A stretch of DNA of 64,000 nt, taken from positions 1,736,001-1,800,000 of the forward strand of contig NZ_JPOJ01000001.1 in NCBI RefSeq assembly GCF_000733855.1. Direction: 5' to 3'. A model generated the notes under the pieces. It made no database searches and was not told where the DNA came from. It was given only the letters and a program-made list of their open reading frames with translations. This document shows positions 9,663-18,171 of this stretch, one piece after another; the stretch's first letter is position 1; each line of letters starts with the position of its first letter. The DNA is from Methylomicrobium agile. GTDB taxonomy: Bacteria > Pseudomonadota > Gammaproteobacteria > Methylococcales > Methylomonadaceae. The position numbers were made by a program, and so were the translations under genes.

Positions 9663-10676
9663 TTATTTAGCGTTGACTAAGGCAACGGTGGTATCCAGCA
9701 TCCGGTTCGAGAAGCCCCATTCGTTGTCGTACCAGGACAGAACCTTCACGAAATCGCCGTCGACCACGTAAGTGGAAGGCGCTTCGAAGATCGAAGAAGC
9801 CGGATTGTGGTTGAAGTCGCTCGAAACCAGCGGCAGGTCATTGATCGCCAGAATGCCTTTCAGCGGGCCTTCGGACGCGGCGGTCAAAATCGAAGTGATT
9901 TCTTCCTTGCTGGTAGGGCGCTTCGCTTTGAACACTAGGTCGACGACCGAAACGTTGATGGTCGGAACGCGCATCGCGAAACCGTCCAACTTGCCTTTCA
10001 GTTCGGGCAGTACCAGACCTACCGCAGCCGCAGCGCCGGTCTTGGTCGGGATCATCGATTGGGTTGCGGAACGCGCGCGGCGTAGGTCGCTGTGATAAAC
10101 GTCGGTCAGCACCTGGTCATTGGTGTAAGAGTGGATCGTGGTCATCAAACCGTGTTCGATACCGATCGCATCGTGCAGCGGCTTGACCAGAGGCGCCAGG
10201 CAGTTGGTGGTGCAGGAAGCGTTCGAGATGACCGTGTCGGAGGCTTTCAGGGTATCGTGGTTGACGCCGTAAACGATCGTCGCGTCGACATCGTTGCCGC
10301 CCGGCGCGGAGATGATCACTTTTTTGGCGCCGGCGGTGATGTGCGCGGAGGCTTTGGCCTTGCTGGTGAACAGGCCGGTGCACTCGTGAACCACGTCGAT
10401 ACCCAGTTCGCCCCAGGGCAGTTTGGAAGGGTCGCGCTCGGAGAGGACTCGGATCCGGTCGCCGTTGATTACGATGTAGTCGCCGTCGACGCTCACGTCG
10501 AATGGGAATTTGCCGTGTACGGTGTCGTACTGGGTCAGGTGCGCGTTGGTTTTACTGTCGCCCAGATCGTTGATGGCGACGACTTGAATTTCGCCGGTGC
10601 GGCCTGATTCGTAGAGGGCGCGAATCACATTGCGGCCGATCCGGCCATAACCGTTGATTGCAATTTTAATTGCCAT
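9663..10676 (-). CDS. gap: type I glyceraldehyde-3-phosphate dehydrogenase
   Basis: Oxidises glyceraldehyde 3-phosphate to 1,3-bisphosphoglycerate with NAD(P). It has 337 residues, the normal length. The Rossmann start is [19 protein letters not shown], the catalytic cysteine is in [12 protein letters not shown], and the C-terminal [12 protein letters not shown] is intact. A GGAGAG ribosome-binding site precedes the ATG. It is the first gene of a gap-pyk unit. Confidence 0.98.
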   Translation of the reverse strand: MAIKIAINGYGRIGRNVIRALYESGRTGEIQVVAINDLGDSKTNAHLTQYDTVHGKFPFDVSVDGDYIVINGDRIRVLSERDPSKLPWGELGIDVVHECTGLFTSKAKASAHITAGAKKVIISAPGGNDVDATIVYGVNHDTLKASDTVISNASCTTNCLAPLVKPLHDAIGIEHGLMTTIHSYTNDQVLTDVYHSDLRRARSATQSMIPTKTGAAAAVGLVLPELKGKLDGFAMRVPTINVSVVDLVFKAKRPTSKEEITSILTAASEGPLKGILAINDLPLVSSDFNHNPASSIFEAPSTYVVDGDFVKVLSWYDNEWGFSNRMLDTTVALVNAK

Positions 10677-10750
10677 TGAGTCTCTCCAGAGTGATGAGTA
10701 TGAAAAACCAACTAAGATGAGGGGTTATAGAGCAACCCTAAAATCCGCTC

Positions 10751-10780
10751 ACTATACCAAAAACGGGGGGTATTCGTCTA
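10751..10780 (-). promoter_or_regulatory. candidate sigma70 promoter for gap-pyk
   Basis: On the minus strand, TAGACG (complement of 10775-10780) lies 18 bases before TATAGT (complement of 10751-10756). The -10 is good and the -35 matches four of six consensus bases. It would start transcription about 80 bases before the gap ATG. This is a pattern match only. Confidence 0.4.
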
Positions 10781-10896
10781 TTGACATGGGCGGAAAAATC
10801 TTTTTCCCTTGCACTAAAGCTTGCGGGTGAATTTTCAGGTGCCGGAGGCAAAATGATCGCGGTTTTTTGCGGTGTCTTTGAACGATACAGAGAATG

Positions 10897-11195
10897 CTAA
10901 GGATTGGGTCGATCATCACTTTCCCCTCTCGTTCCCCGTCGAACGCTTATCGCGATACACTCTTTGCCGGCTTGTGGGTTACACCCCAAAGAGTACAAAC
11001 CGCTGTAGGGTACGCTGTGCGTACCATTGGTGTGCTATACCACTGGGGGAGTGAAAAGGTACGCACAGCGTACCCTACAGAGCGCCTCTACCCGCGGTCG
11101 CCCTACGAGGTAATCATGACGCGCGCCGCGCGAGGGAACGATCGGGCGGCATGCGGGGAGGTTATTTTTAACCGCACCCTTAAGCGCGGCAGGCC
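10897..11195 (+). repeat. dispersed palindromic element, copy 1
   Basis: A roughly 300-bp non-coding element found three times in the window. It starts CTAAGGATTGGGTCGATCAT and has a central inverted repeat, TGTAGGGTACGCTGTGCGTACC with its near-exact complement ending at 11081. It ends with a block reading GGCATGCGGGGAGGTTATTT. Copy 2 (24555-25060) carries the same left, centre and right blocks in opposite orientation; copy 3 (43053-43212) has the left and centre only. No transposase is encoded, so it resembles a MITE or a large REP-like element. It fills most of the 543-bp gap between gap and the esterase gene. Confidence 0.7.
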
Positions 11196-11219
11196 TGCCC
11201 GGAGGCAGATTCAGGCGGC

Positions 11220-11885
11220 CTAACGAAAGATGCCATTGATGAAGCCGGCGAGCCGTTCGATTTCTTCCCGGCAGACCGAATGGTCCATCATGTAATCGTG
11301 CCATTCGACCGGGTAGCCCCACGCTTGCAGCCGGTCGCTGGTTTGTTTGCCGTATTCGACCGCGACGACCGAGTCGAGGATGCCGTGCCCGATGAAGATC
11401 GGCAGATCCCGATTGGCGGCGGAGCGTTCGGACTCCAACTGCGTCAGCGTCGGCAGGAAGGTCGAGAGCGCCACGATGCCAGCCAGTCTCCGGGAATAGC
11501 TCAGGCCGGCCTGTAAAGCGACCGCGCCGCCCTGCGAAAAACCGGCCAGCATGATCTGGTCGGCTGGAATGCCCCGGGCGATTTCGGCCTCGATCAGCTG
11601 CCCGACCAATCGGCAGGAAGCATAGAGGCCGGCAATATCCACCCTGAGGTGGCGCGAGAGTTCGAGAATGTCGAACCAGGCGCGCATGGTCATGCCGCCG
11701 TTGATCGTGATCGGGCGAAACGGGGCGTCGGGGAAAACGAAATGAATGTGCGGCTCGGCCTGAAGCCTGAGTTCGGGCACAATCGATTCGAAATCGTGCC
11801 CGTCGGCGCCGAGGCCGTGCAGCCAGATGATCGAATGGCGGTGTTCCGCCCGAGGTTCGATTTCGACGATACTGAGTGGGTTCAT
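11220..11885 (-). CDS. carboxylesterase / acyl-protein thioesterase-like alpha/beta hydrolase
   Basis: A 221-residue cytoplasmic alpha/beta hydrolase of the phospholipase/carboxylesterase family. Visible motifs are IIWLHGLGADGHDF (oxyanion region), the nucleophile elbow GFSQGG, a catalytic Asp region GHGILDSVV and the final His in MMDHSVC. This is the complete Ser-Asp-His triad. Family members hydrolyse small carboxyl esters or acyl thioesters; the substrate is not evident. It starts 8 bp downstream of the GFA gene and is probably cotranscribed with it. Confidence 0.88.
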   Translation of the reverse strand: MNPLSIVEIEPRAEHRHSIIWLHGLGADGHDFESIVPELRLQAEPHIHFVFPDAPFRPITINGGMTMRAWFDILELSRHLRVDIAGLYASCRLVGQLIEAEIARGIPADQIMLAGFSQGGAVALQAGLSYSRRLAGIVALSTFLPTLTQLESERSAANRDLPIFIGHGILDSVVAVEYGKQTSDRLQAWGYPVEWHDYMMDHSVCREEIERLAGFINGIFR

Positions 11886-11893
11886 TCAGGTCC

Positions 11894-12316
11894 TCAATCT
11901 GCGGTTTGCCAGAAGTTGCCGGGGTATTTGGGTAAGCCGGGATTCATTAAATCCCAGGATGGGGCATCGGCAACCCACATATCCAGCTCGGGACGGTAAA
12001 GGTCGGGATCGTCGAGCGACATCGCCGCGACCGGCCGGAGTTGGGTAAAGGCGCTGTTGCGTCCGAACAAGGGCGTTCCGCACTGCGGGCAAAAAGCCCG
12101 GTAAACCGTATTGCCGCTTGCCGCGACAGTCGGAAATTCCCGATAGTTTCCATCCACCTTCAACGCTGAAGCCGGCACGAACAGCAGCGCCATGTAAGGC
12201 GAGCCGGACGATTTCTGGCAGGTCCTGCAGTGGCAATTCACCATCCGCACCGGTTTCGCGCCGATCTCATACCGCACGGCGCCACAGAGACAGCCGCCGG
12301 TTATCGGAAATTTCAT
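11894..12316 (-). CDS. GFA family zinc protein (glutathione-dependent formaldehyde-activating fold)
   Basis: A 140-residue CENP-V/GFA family protein. Zinc-binding cysteines occur in GGCLCGAVRYE, NCHCRTCQKSSG and FCPQCGTPLF, the standard pattern. The family includes an enzyme proposed to condense formaldehyde with glutathione, but most members are uncharacterised, so no reaction is assigned. It is the first gene of a pair with a carboxylesterase. In a one-carbon-using organism the pairing suggests formaldehyde handling, which remains inference. Confidence 0.88.
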   Translation of the reverse strand: MKFPITGGCLCGAVRYEIGAKPVRMVNCHCRTCQKSSGSPYMALLFVPASALKVDGNYREFPTVAASGNTVYRAFCPQCGTPLFGRNSAFTQLRPVAAMSLDDPDLYRPELDMWVADAPSWDLMNPGLPKYPGNFWQTAD

Positions 12317-12402
12317 CGATCACCCTTTGTTTAGCGGATTTCCGGCCATCTTAGTACAATTGGCAGACTAATGACAAACTTCAACCCCGTTTATCCGAAC
12401 CG

Positions 12403-12762
12403 ATGCCCACCGACATCGTGCTGATTGCGTTACTGGTCGCCGCGTATCTGTATTGGCGCCATGCCCAGCAAATCAAGGAAGCCGCCTTGGCGGCAACCCG
12501 GCGTCAATGCCGATTGTGCGAGGTGCAAATGCTGGACGATTACGTTGCCCTGAGCCGTTGCGGCCTGGAACGGGACAAGGCGGGAAAACTCCGCATCCTG
12601 AGGCGTTTTACGTTCGAGTTCTCGGCCACCGGCGAAGACCGTTGCCAAGGCGTCTGCCTCATGCGGGGAACCGAAGTCGCCGCGATCGAAATGCCGGCTT
12701 ACCGGTTTCCGCAGAATCCCACTCCACCCGCTTTTTCGGCCGAAGACCTGCCGGGTTCATAA
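12403..12762 (+). CDS. DUF3301 family membrane-anchored protein
   Basis: A 119-residue protein with one N-terminal membrane helix (IVLIALLVAAYLYW, about residues 5-18) and a small soluble domain containing LCEVQMLDDYVAL and RRFTFEFSATGEDRCQG. These match the DUF3301 family known from gammaproteobacteria, whose function is unknown. It is divergent from the GFA gene and convergent with the peroxiredoxin gene. Confidence 0.8.
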   Translation: MPTDIVLIALLVAAYLYWRHAQQIKEAALAATRRQCRLCEVQMLDDYVALSRCGLERDKAGKLRILRRFTFEFSATGEDRCQGVCLMRGTEVAAIEMPAYRFPQNPTPPAFSAEDLPGS

Positions 12763-12798
12763 AACCCGGCGGATCCATTACGGCGCAAGGACGGCCTC

Positions 12799-13458
12799 TT
12801 ACTTGGGGGAAGGGGCAACGCGCAGATAAGGTTTCAGCGTCTTCCAGCCTTGCGGAAACATCGCCTTCGCCTCCTCGTCGGATACGGACGGGGAGATGAT
12901 CACGTCTTCGCCGCTCTTCCAGTTGACCGGTGTCGCCACCTTATGTTTCGAGGTCAATTGCATCGAGTCCAATACCCGCAAAATTTCGTCGAAATTGCGG
13001 CCGGTCGCCATCGGATAGGTCAGCATCAGTTTGATCCTTTTGTCCGGGCCGATGATGAAGACGGTGCGCACCGTCGCGTTGGTCGCGGCAGTTCTGCCTT
13101 CCGATGTTCCCGGCTCGTCGGCGGGCAGCATGTTGTAAAGTTTGGCGACCTTCAGTTCGTCGTCGGCGATGAGCGGATAATTGACCGTGCAGCCTTGAGT
13201 CTCCTCGATATCCTTGCACCACGCCGTATGGCTTTCGACCGGGTCGATGCTCAGGCCGATGATTTTGCAGTTGCGTTTGTGAAACTCGGGTTCCAGCTGT
13301 GCCATGTAGCCGAGCTCGGTCGTACAGACGGGCGTAAAGTCTTTCGGATGCGAAAAAAGGATGGCCCAGCTATCGCCGATCCATTCGTGAAAATTGATTG
13401 TACCCTGTGTCGTTTTGGCCGTGAAATTCGGCGCTTCATCATTGATTCTAAGAGCCAT
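12799..13458 (-). CDS. 1-Cys peroxiredoxin (Prx6 family)
   Basis: Reduces hydrogen and organic peroxides in the cytoplasm. It has 219 residues, the length of Prx6-type enzymes. The peroxidatic Cys lies in the motif DFTPVCTTELG near residue 46, and the downstream GLSIDPVESHTAW and the long C-terminal dimerisation domain are typical. There is no resolving Cys in the usual 2-Cys position. It is monocistronic as far as can be seen. Confidence 0.93.
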   Translation of the reverse strand: MALRINDEAPNFTAKTTQGTINFHEWIGDSWAILFSHPKDFTPVCTTELGYMAQLEPEFHKRNCKIIGLSIDPVESHTAWCKDIEETQGCTVNYPLIADDELKVAKLYNMLPADEPGTSEGRTAATNATVRTVFIIGPDKRIKLMLTYPMATGRNFDEILRVLDSMQLTSKHKVATPVNWKSGEDVIISPSVSDEEAKAMFPQGWKTLKPYLRVAPSPK

Positions 13459-13623
13459 GTGCGTCCTCCTGAATTTTTAAACCCATGTCGAGATATCACT
13501 CGCGGAAAAATGCCGCCGCGCCGGCAAGCCGCTGAGCCATGCCGACGCCGCCGCTTCCTTCGAATTGACCCCACTCACCTTCTCTTTAAATTCTGCCGAA
13601 AGACAATCGGCCGGTCCCGGCTT

Positions 13624-13761
13624 TTACTGTTCGGCTTTCAATATCAAAAACACCTCGTTCGTGAGCCGCGCGAAAGAGAGATAATCGAGCCTGTCGGACT
13701 TGTCCTCGGACGCCAGTTTCTCGACATGATTCTGCAGCTGCTGTGCAGTAATGGGGTTCAT
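13624..13761 (-). CDS. small hypothetical protein, 45 residues
   Basis: A short minus-strand frame: ATG at 13759-13761, stop at 13624-13626. It encodes a charged, probably helical peptide (MNPITAQQLQNHVEKLASED then KSDRLDYLSFARLTNEVFLI and LKAEQ). The composition looks protein-like and the stop is clean, but no convincing ribosome-binding site is seen. I do not recognise a family. It lies between the peroxiredoxin and TetR genes; the rest of that 449-bp gap (13459-13623 and 13762-13907) shows nothing else that I can identify. Confidence 0.45.
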   Translation of the reverse strand: MNPITAQQLQNHVEKLASEDKSDRLDYLSFARLTNEVFLILKAEQ

Positions 13762-13907
13762 GTTTTTAAGACCAAATACTGAATTATCCGTTGCAAATAC
13801 GGAAAAATTTCAGGGTAAAAGCCCTGCAACATAAAGAATAATGGAGCGGGTTTTCCTATCTCGGTGTAAGGATGAGCCAGGGCGCTAAAACCTTATTGCC
13901 CAAATTT

Positions 13908-14600
13908 TCAACACTCCGGTTTCTCACTGCCTCGAATACAGGAAAACACCAGATCCTCCAGAAACGCGACGATTTTCAGTTCGTCCTTGCCGTCCCCGAA
14001 ATCGGTCAGCGACGGCAGGTGATTCATGAAAAAATTCTGGAAATGGGCCATTTCGATGATCGTGGAAGCCAACGATTTCGGATAGCGATAGTCCGGGCGG
14101 CACTCCAGAATGATATTTCCGATCATCGCGCACAAATCCTTGTACGGCTTGAACAGCCGGTCCTTGTTGTCTTCCGAAACCCGTCGGGTCAAATAGGTCT
14201 TCGAACCTTCCGTGATGATGATCTGGTGCAGCAGGCTTTCGTCGACATGATGCGTGCTCAAATCGTCTTCCACGGAAAAGGCCAGCAATTTGATCACCTT
14301 CTTTAGCTTGAGCACCGGGTCTTGAATATTGTGGGTCTGAAAGGCGACCTGATATTCGAGCCAGCTCCAGTACCAGGCCGCGATATAAACCAGCAATCGG
14401 TGCTTGTTCTCGAAATAACGGTAAATGCTCGCCTCGGTCGTGCCGATGCGCTCCGCCAGTTTTTTAAACGTAAACGCTTCGAAACCGTTTTGATGAATCG
14501 ACAGGATGCTGTGCTGAATGATTTTCCTGCCCAGTTCCGACTGTTCGGGATCTTTGAGAAAAAGTTTTTCATTCATTTTGAAATGCAGTTGTATGTCCAT
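13908..14600 (-). CDS. TetR/AcrR family transcriptional regulator
   Basis: A 230-residue regulator. The N-terminal TetR helix-turn-helix at about residues 23-66 reads KLAERIGTTEASIYRYFENK, which is typical. The C-terminal ligand-binding region has no recognisable relative by eye. It is divergent from the SulP transporter and carbonic anhydrase genes with a 158-bp AT-rich gap holding a perfect palindrome, so it may regulate them and itself. The inducer is unknown. Confidence 0.88.
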   Translation of the reverse strand: MDIQLHFKMNEKLFLKDPEQSELGRKIIQHSILSIHQNGFEAFTFKKLAERIGTTEASIYRYFENKHRLLVYIAAWYWSWLEYQVAFQTHNIQDPVLKLKKVIKLLAFSVEDDLSTHHVDESLLHQIIITEGSKTYLTRRVSEDNKDRLFKPYKDLCAMIGNIILECRPDYRYPKSLASTIIEMAHFQNFFMNHLPSLTDFGDGKDELKIVAFLEDLVFSCIRGSEKPEC

Positions 14601-14706
14601 GATGTCGGGTTAAGCGTTTTGCGGGATTGACTTGTCGATAGGGTATGCCGGCAGGACGGCTGCGGGCCGGGAAAAATTATACTTGAAGTATTACAATTTA
14701 CAATGA

Positions 14707-14717
14707 TAGTATTACTA
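14707..14717. promoter_or_regulatory. candidate TetR operator in the divergent intergenic region
   Basis: TAGTATTACTA is a perfect 11-bp palindrome. The half element AGTATTAC also occurs upstream at about 14686-14693, so two sites about 22 bp apart may exist. The position, 40-50 bp upstream of the SulP start and about 110 bp from the TetR start, fits autoregulation. This is inferred from symmetry and location only. Confidence 0.4.
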
Positions 14718-14758
14718 CCATTATTAATATGTACCACTACTTTTACGGGTGATCGGCT

Positions 14759-16300
14759 ATGCACGCTCCCAGGCTGTTTCAGGAATTCAAAAGCGATTTA
14801 TCGGCCAGCATCGTGGTATTTCTGGTGGCGGTGCCTTTATGCCTGGGCATTGCCTTGGCGTCCGGCGCGCCTTTGTTCGCCGGCATCGTAGCGGGGATCG
14901 TCGGCGGCATCGTGGTGGGGATCGCCAGCGGTTCGCCTCTGGGCGTCAGCGGGCCGGGCAACGGCTTGACCGTTCTGGTGGCCTCTGCCATCGCGATGCT
15001 CGGATCCTGGCCACAATTCCTGACCTGCGTCGTGCTGGCCGGCGTCATGCAGGTGATATTCGGTTATCTGGAAGCCGGCTTCATCGCCTACTTTTTTCCC
15101 TCTTCGGTGATCAAGGGGATGCTGGCAGGCATCGGCCTCTTGATCATTCTCAAACAGATACCCCACGCGCTGGGCTACGACAGGGATTTCGAAGGGGATT
15201 TTTCGTTTTTGCAGGCGTCCGGCGAAACGACTTTGTCCGCGATCGGCAACGCCGTGCAGGCCATTACTCCGGCCGCGCTGCTGATTTCGCTTTTGTCGCT
15301 GGCGATCCTGATCCTGTGGGAAACGGTGCTGATGAAAAAACACAAGCTGTTTCAGGTGCTGCAGGGTTCTCTGGTCGTGGTTTTTACCGGCATCGCGATC
15401 AATTACGGCATCCGGATGGGATTTTTAAATTTGAGCCTGGCGCCCGATCATCTGGTCAACATCCCGGTTCCGGAAAACATGGCCGGCTTTTTCGGCCAGT
15501 TCATTTTTCCCGATTTTTCGGTGATGACCCGGTTCGAGGTCTGGAAAATCGCCTTTTTGATTACCTTGATCGCCAGCCTGGAAACCCTGTTGAGCGTGGA
15601 AGCCGCCGACAAACTGGATCCCTACAAACGCGTGACGCCGCCCAACCGGGAGTTGAAGGCGCAGGGCCTCGGCAATATCGTTTCAGGATTGTGCGGCGGC
15701 CTGCCCATTACCCAGGTGATCGTGCGCAGTTCGGTCAATATTTCGTTCGGCGGCAAAACCAAGCTGTCGGCGATCCTGCACGGCGTCTTCATCCTGATCA
15801 GCGCGATCACGCTGGCCGAAGTCCTCAACATGATCCCGCTGGCCAGCCTGGCGGCGATCCTGATCACGGTCGGCTACAAGCTGGCCAGGCCCGCCCTGTT
15901 CAAACAGATGTACGCACAAGGCAGCGAGCAGTTCGTGCCGTTCGTCGCCACCGTGATCGGCTTGTTGACGACCGATTTGTTGACCGGGATCGCGATCGGG
16001 ATGGTTTTCGGGATCTTTTATACCTTGCGCAACAGCTACCTGAACGGTTATTCGATGAAAGACATCGTCACTTCGCAAGATGGCCGCGAGACGCATCATC
16101 TGGTGTTGGCGGAAGTGGTGTCTTTTTTCAACAAGGCCAACATTCTGCAGGCGCTGGAGGCGATACCGGCCAATTCCACCGTGATCATCGATGGTTCCCA
16201 TTCGAAATCGATCGCTCAGGATGTCGTCGAAGTCATTAAAAACTATGAACAGAGCGCCAAAATCAAAAACATTGCCGTGAAAAAAATCAATTTCGCCTGA
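14759..16300 (+). CDS. SulP family anion permease (probable bicarbonate transporter)
   Basis: A 513-residue inner-membrane permease with about 10-14 hydrophobic segments. The SulP start is MHAPRLFQEFKSDLSASIVV, followed by SGPGNGLTVLVASA. The transport core ends near residue 420, and the last 90 residues form a STAS-like cytoplasmic domain. SulP proteins carry sulfate, bicarbonate or other anions. The carbonic anhydrase gene 37 bp downstream argues for bicarbonate. A frame of similar length in another register is a shadow. Confidence 0.9.
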   Translation: MHAPRLFQEFKSDLSASIVVFLVAVPLCLGIALASGAPLFAGIVAGIVGGIVVGIASGSPLGVSGPGNGLTVLVASAIAMLGSWPQFLTCVVLAGVMQVIFGYLEAGFIAYFFPSSVIKGMLAGIGLLIILKQIPHALGYDRDFEGDFSFLQASGETTLSAIGNAVQAITPAALLISLLSLAILILWETVLMKKHKLFQVLQGSLVVVFTGIAINYGIRMGFLNLSLAPDHLVNIPVPENMAGFFGQFIFPDFSVMTRFEVWKIAFLITLIASLETLLSVEAADKLDPYKRVTPPNRELKAQGLGNIVSGLCGGLPITQVIVRSSVNISFGGKTKLSAILHGVFILISAITLAEVLNMIPLASLAAILITVGYKLARPALFKQMYAQGSEQFVPFVATVIGLLTTDLLTGIAIGMVFGIFYTLRNSYLNGYSMKDIVTSQDGRETHHLVLAEVVSFFNKANILQALEAIPANSTVIIDGSHSKSIAQDVVEVIKNYEQSAKIKNIAVKKINFA

Positions 16301-16337
16301 TCCGCCTTAAAAATTTATCCGAAAGAGACTACCGAAC

Positions 16338-17030
16338 ATGAAGACCTTGACCAAAGAATTGCAGGACCTGATCACGCCCCGGATCGCGCTGGATTTGCTG
16401 AAGGAAGGCAATAAGCGCTTCGTGAACAACCTGAAGATCAACCGCAACCTGCTGCAGCAGGTCAACGAAACCTCCGACGGCCAGCATCCGTTTGCGGTGA
16501 TCCTGAGCTGCATCGACTCCCGGACTTCGGCGGAACTGATCTTCGACCAGGGGCTGGGCGATATTTTCAGCGTCCGGATTGCCGGCAACATCATCAACGA
16601 AGACATCCTGGGCAGCATGGAATTTGCCTGCAAAGTCGCCGGCGCCAAGATCATCGTCGTGCTGGGCCACACCAAATGCGGGGCGGTGAAGGGGGCCTGC
16701 GACCACGTCGAAATGGGCAATCTGACCGCGCTGCTCGCCAAACTGCAGCCGGCGGTCTATCAGGAAAAAACCGAAACGGCGAACCGGAACTCCGATAACG
16801 GCGGTTTCGTGGAAAAAGTGGCGGTGATCAATGTCAGGCGCACCGTCCATGCGATCATGGAGCGCAGCCCGATCCTGAAGGAAATGATCCAGAACGGCGA
16901 GATCGGCATCGTCGGCGGCATGTATGAAGTCGGCAGCGGCACGGTGGATTTTTACGAGGATACCTTGATCATCAACGAACCGGGTAAAGCCGGCGCCCCG
17001 CCAAGCAGAACAGCGGTCAGAACCGATTAA
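16338..17030 (+). CDS. beta-class carbonic anhydrase
   Basis: Interconverts carbon dioxide and bicarbonate in the cytoplasm. It has 230 residues. The zinc ligands and the Asp-Arg dyad are visible in SCIDSR (Cys, Asp, Arg) and GHTKCGAV (His, Cys). Paired with the SulP permease it would convert imported bicarbonate to carbon dioxide, or the reverse, for carboxylation reactions. The ribosome-binding site is weak. No terminator is obvious, but a palindromic repeat cluster follows 200 bp downstream. Confidence 0.95.
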   Translation: MKTLTKELQDLITPRIALDLLKEGNKRFVNNLKINRNLLQQVNETSDGQHPFAVILSCIDSRTSAELIFDQGLGDIFSVRIAGNIINEDILGSMEFACKVAGAKIIVVLGHTKCGAVKGACDHVEMGNLTALLAKLQPAVYQEKTETANRNSDNGGFVEKVAVINVRRTVHAIMERSPILKEMIQNGEIGIVGGMYEVGSGTVDFYEDTLIINEPGKAGAPPSRTAVRTD

Positions 17031-17229
17031 ACGGACCTGTTTTTTCCGTCGAGCCGTGCCCGCGCGCCATGCGTTTCGCGTGCGTGCCGGGATAAGCGCC
17101 GGGTTCGCCGTCCCTATAGGGCTGCAAACAGGGAAAAACTCGAGGCTACACCTAAGAATTTGGGTGGAAATAACTTCGCGGTTTTAACGTGTTCGCATCG
17201 CCTACCTTTTCAGCGCGTACGCGTTCAGT

Positions 17230-17307
17230 CCCCCTCTTTGAAAAAGAGGGGTTAGGGGAGATTTTTTAATAAATTCCCCTCGATCCCCCTTTTTTCAAAG
17301 GGGGAGG
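17230..17307. repeat. C/G-rich palindromic repeat cluster
   Basis: Contains CCCCTCTTT (17231-17239) pairing with AAAGAGGGG (17243-17251), then AGGGGA with TCCCCT, then CCCCCTTT with AAAGGGGG. Three nested or adjacent hairpins lie within 80 bp. This style of repeat is often dispersed in intergenic DNA. It may also act as a terminator for the carbonic anhydrase gene and, from the other side, for the cyclic-nucleotide-binding gene. The rest of the 339-bp gap 17031-17369 shows nothing else. Confidence 0.55.
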
Positions 17308-17369
17308 TGAGCGCTTATTTCAGCCCATCCGTAGCCTACCAATTTCGGGAAATTATTTGGAGCCAAATC

Positions 17370-17843
17370 CTAAGCAAACCCGGCCGGGTTCCATTCATCC
17401 ATCATCTTCAGGCGCGCCGCATCGAGACGCACCGACATCAAGCCGGCAAATTTCTTCAACAGTTCGTAGCCGAATTTCGGTTCCCGCTCGCACCGTGCCA
17501 GAATCGCCGTCCCGTCAAACTGGAGCACTTCCGAGTCTTCTTCGGCTCTGGACTGGAAAGTCCATTTATAAGGCGAGATCAGCCACGACCATCCCAGCAC
17601 CTGGCCCTGACCCAGCGTCTGGATTTCCAGCGGCGGCCCCAGGATGGCCGGCATCTGCACGGTGATCCGCCCGCTCCGGACTACATAGAACTTATCCGCA
17701 TTTTCGCCCTGCCGAAACAGGATTTGCCCCTTTTTGATCGCCTGAACGTTCGAGCATTTGGACAGGAATTCCAGAGCCTCATCGCCCAGGCCGGAGAAAA
17801 ACTCGTGAGCCGACAGATAGTCTCGCGTGGCTTGATCGCTCAT
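17370..17843 (-). CDS. cyclic nucleotide-binding domain protein
   Basis: A 157-residue protein consisting almost wholly of one CRP-like cyclic nucleotide-binding beta-barrel (about 20-135), with KGQILFRQGENADKFYVVRSGRI as its core, quoted here in part: ILFRQGENADKFYVV. No helix-turn-helix follows, so it is not a normal Crp/Fnr activator. The ATG at 17843 is chosen over the open frame start at 17891 because GGAGG lies 9 bases upstream. It may be a stand-alone sensor module; ligand and partner are unknown. Confidence 0.82.
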   Translation of the reverse strand: MSDQATRDYLSAHEFFSGLGDEALEFLSKCSNVQAIKKGQILFRQGENADKFYVVRSGRITVQMPAILGPPLEIQTLGQGQVLGWSWLISPYKWTFQSRAEEDSEVLQFDGTAILARCEREPKFGYELLKKFAGLMSVRLDAARLKMMDEWNPAGFA

Positions 17844-18171
17844 TGTTTGCCTCCATGAATCGACGGCTGATAGGGAGAATAAAAAGATCAACGTACCGTT
17901 TTGACAATGAAGATGCTCCGGTTGTCAATAAGGGACCGAATTTTTTCGGTAAAGTGTATCCAAATCCATGGCTCATAGCAAAAACCGATGGTTTCCTCGA
18001 AGCGCACTTATTAGTAATATCATCAATATCAATAGCCGAATTAAAACGGAAGCAAGCGTTCTCCTTATGTACCAACCGGCCCTTATCCGGCCATGAACAA
18101 GGTTTAACGGCTGCGTTCGTCAGCTACGCCCCCTTATTTCAGAATTTCAGAATCGATCCGAGCCCTTCATC
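17844..18171. other. intergenic region without a gene
   Basis: This 328-bp divergent gap between the cyclic-nucleotide-binding gene and the sensor kinase gene is AT-richer than its surroundings near 17990-18070. I see no convincing coding frame, RNA or operator in it. Confidence 0.4.

Noticed and set aside
14749-16239. A long plus-strand frame inside the SulP gene
   Set aside because: It is an Arg/Gly-rich shadow; the SulP frame has clear transmembrane helices and family motifs.
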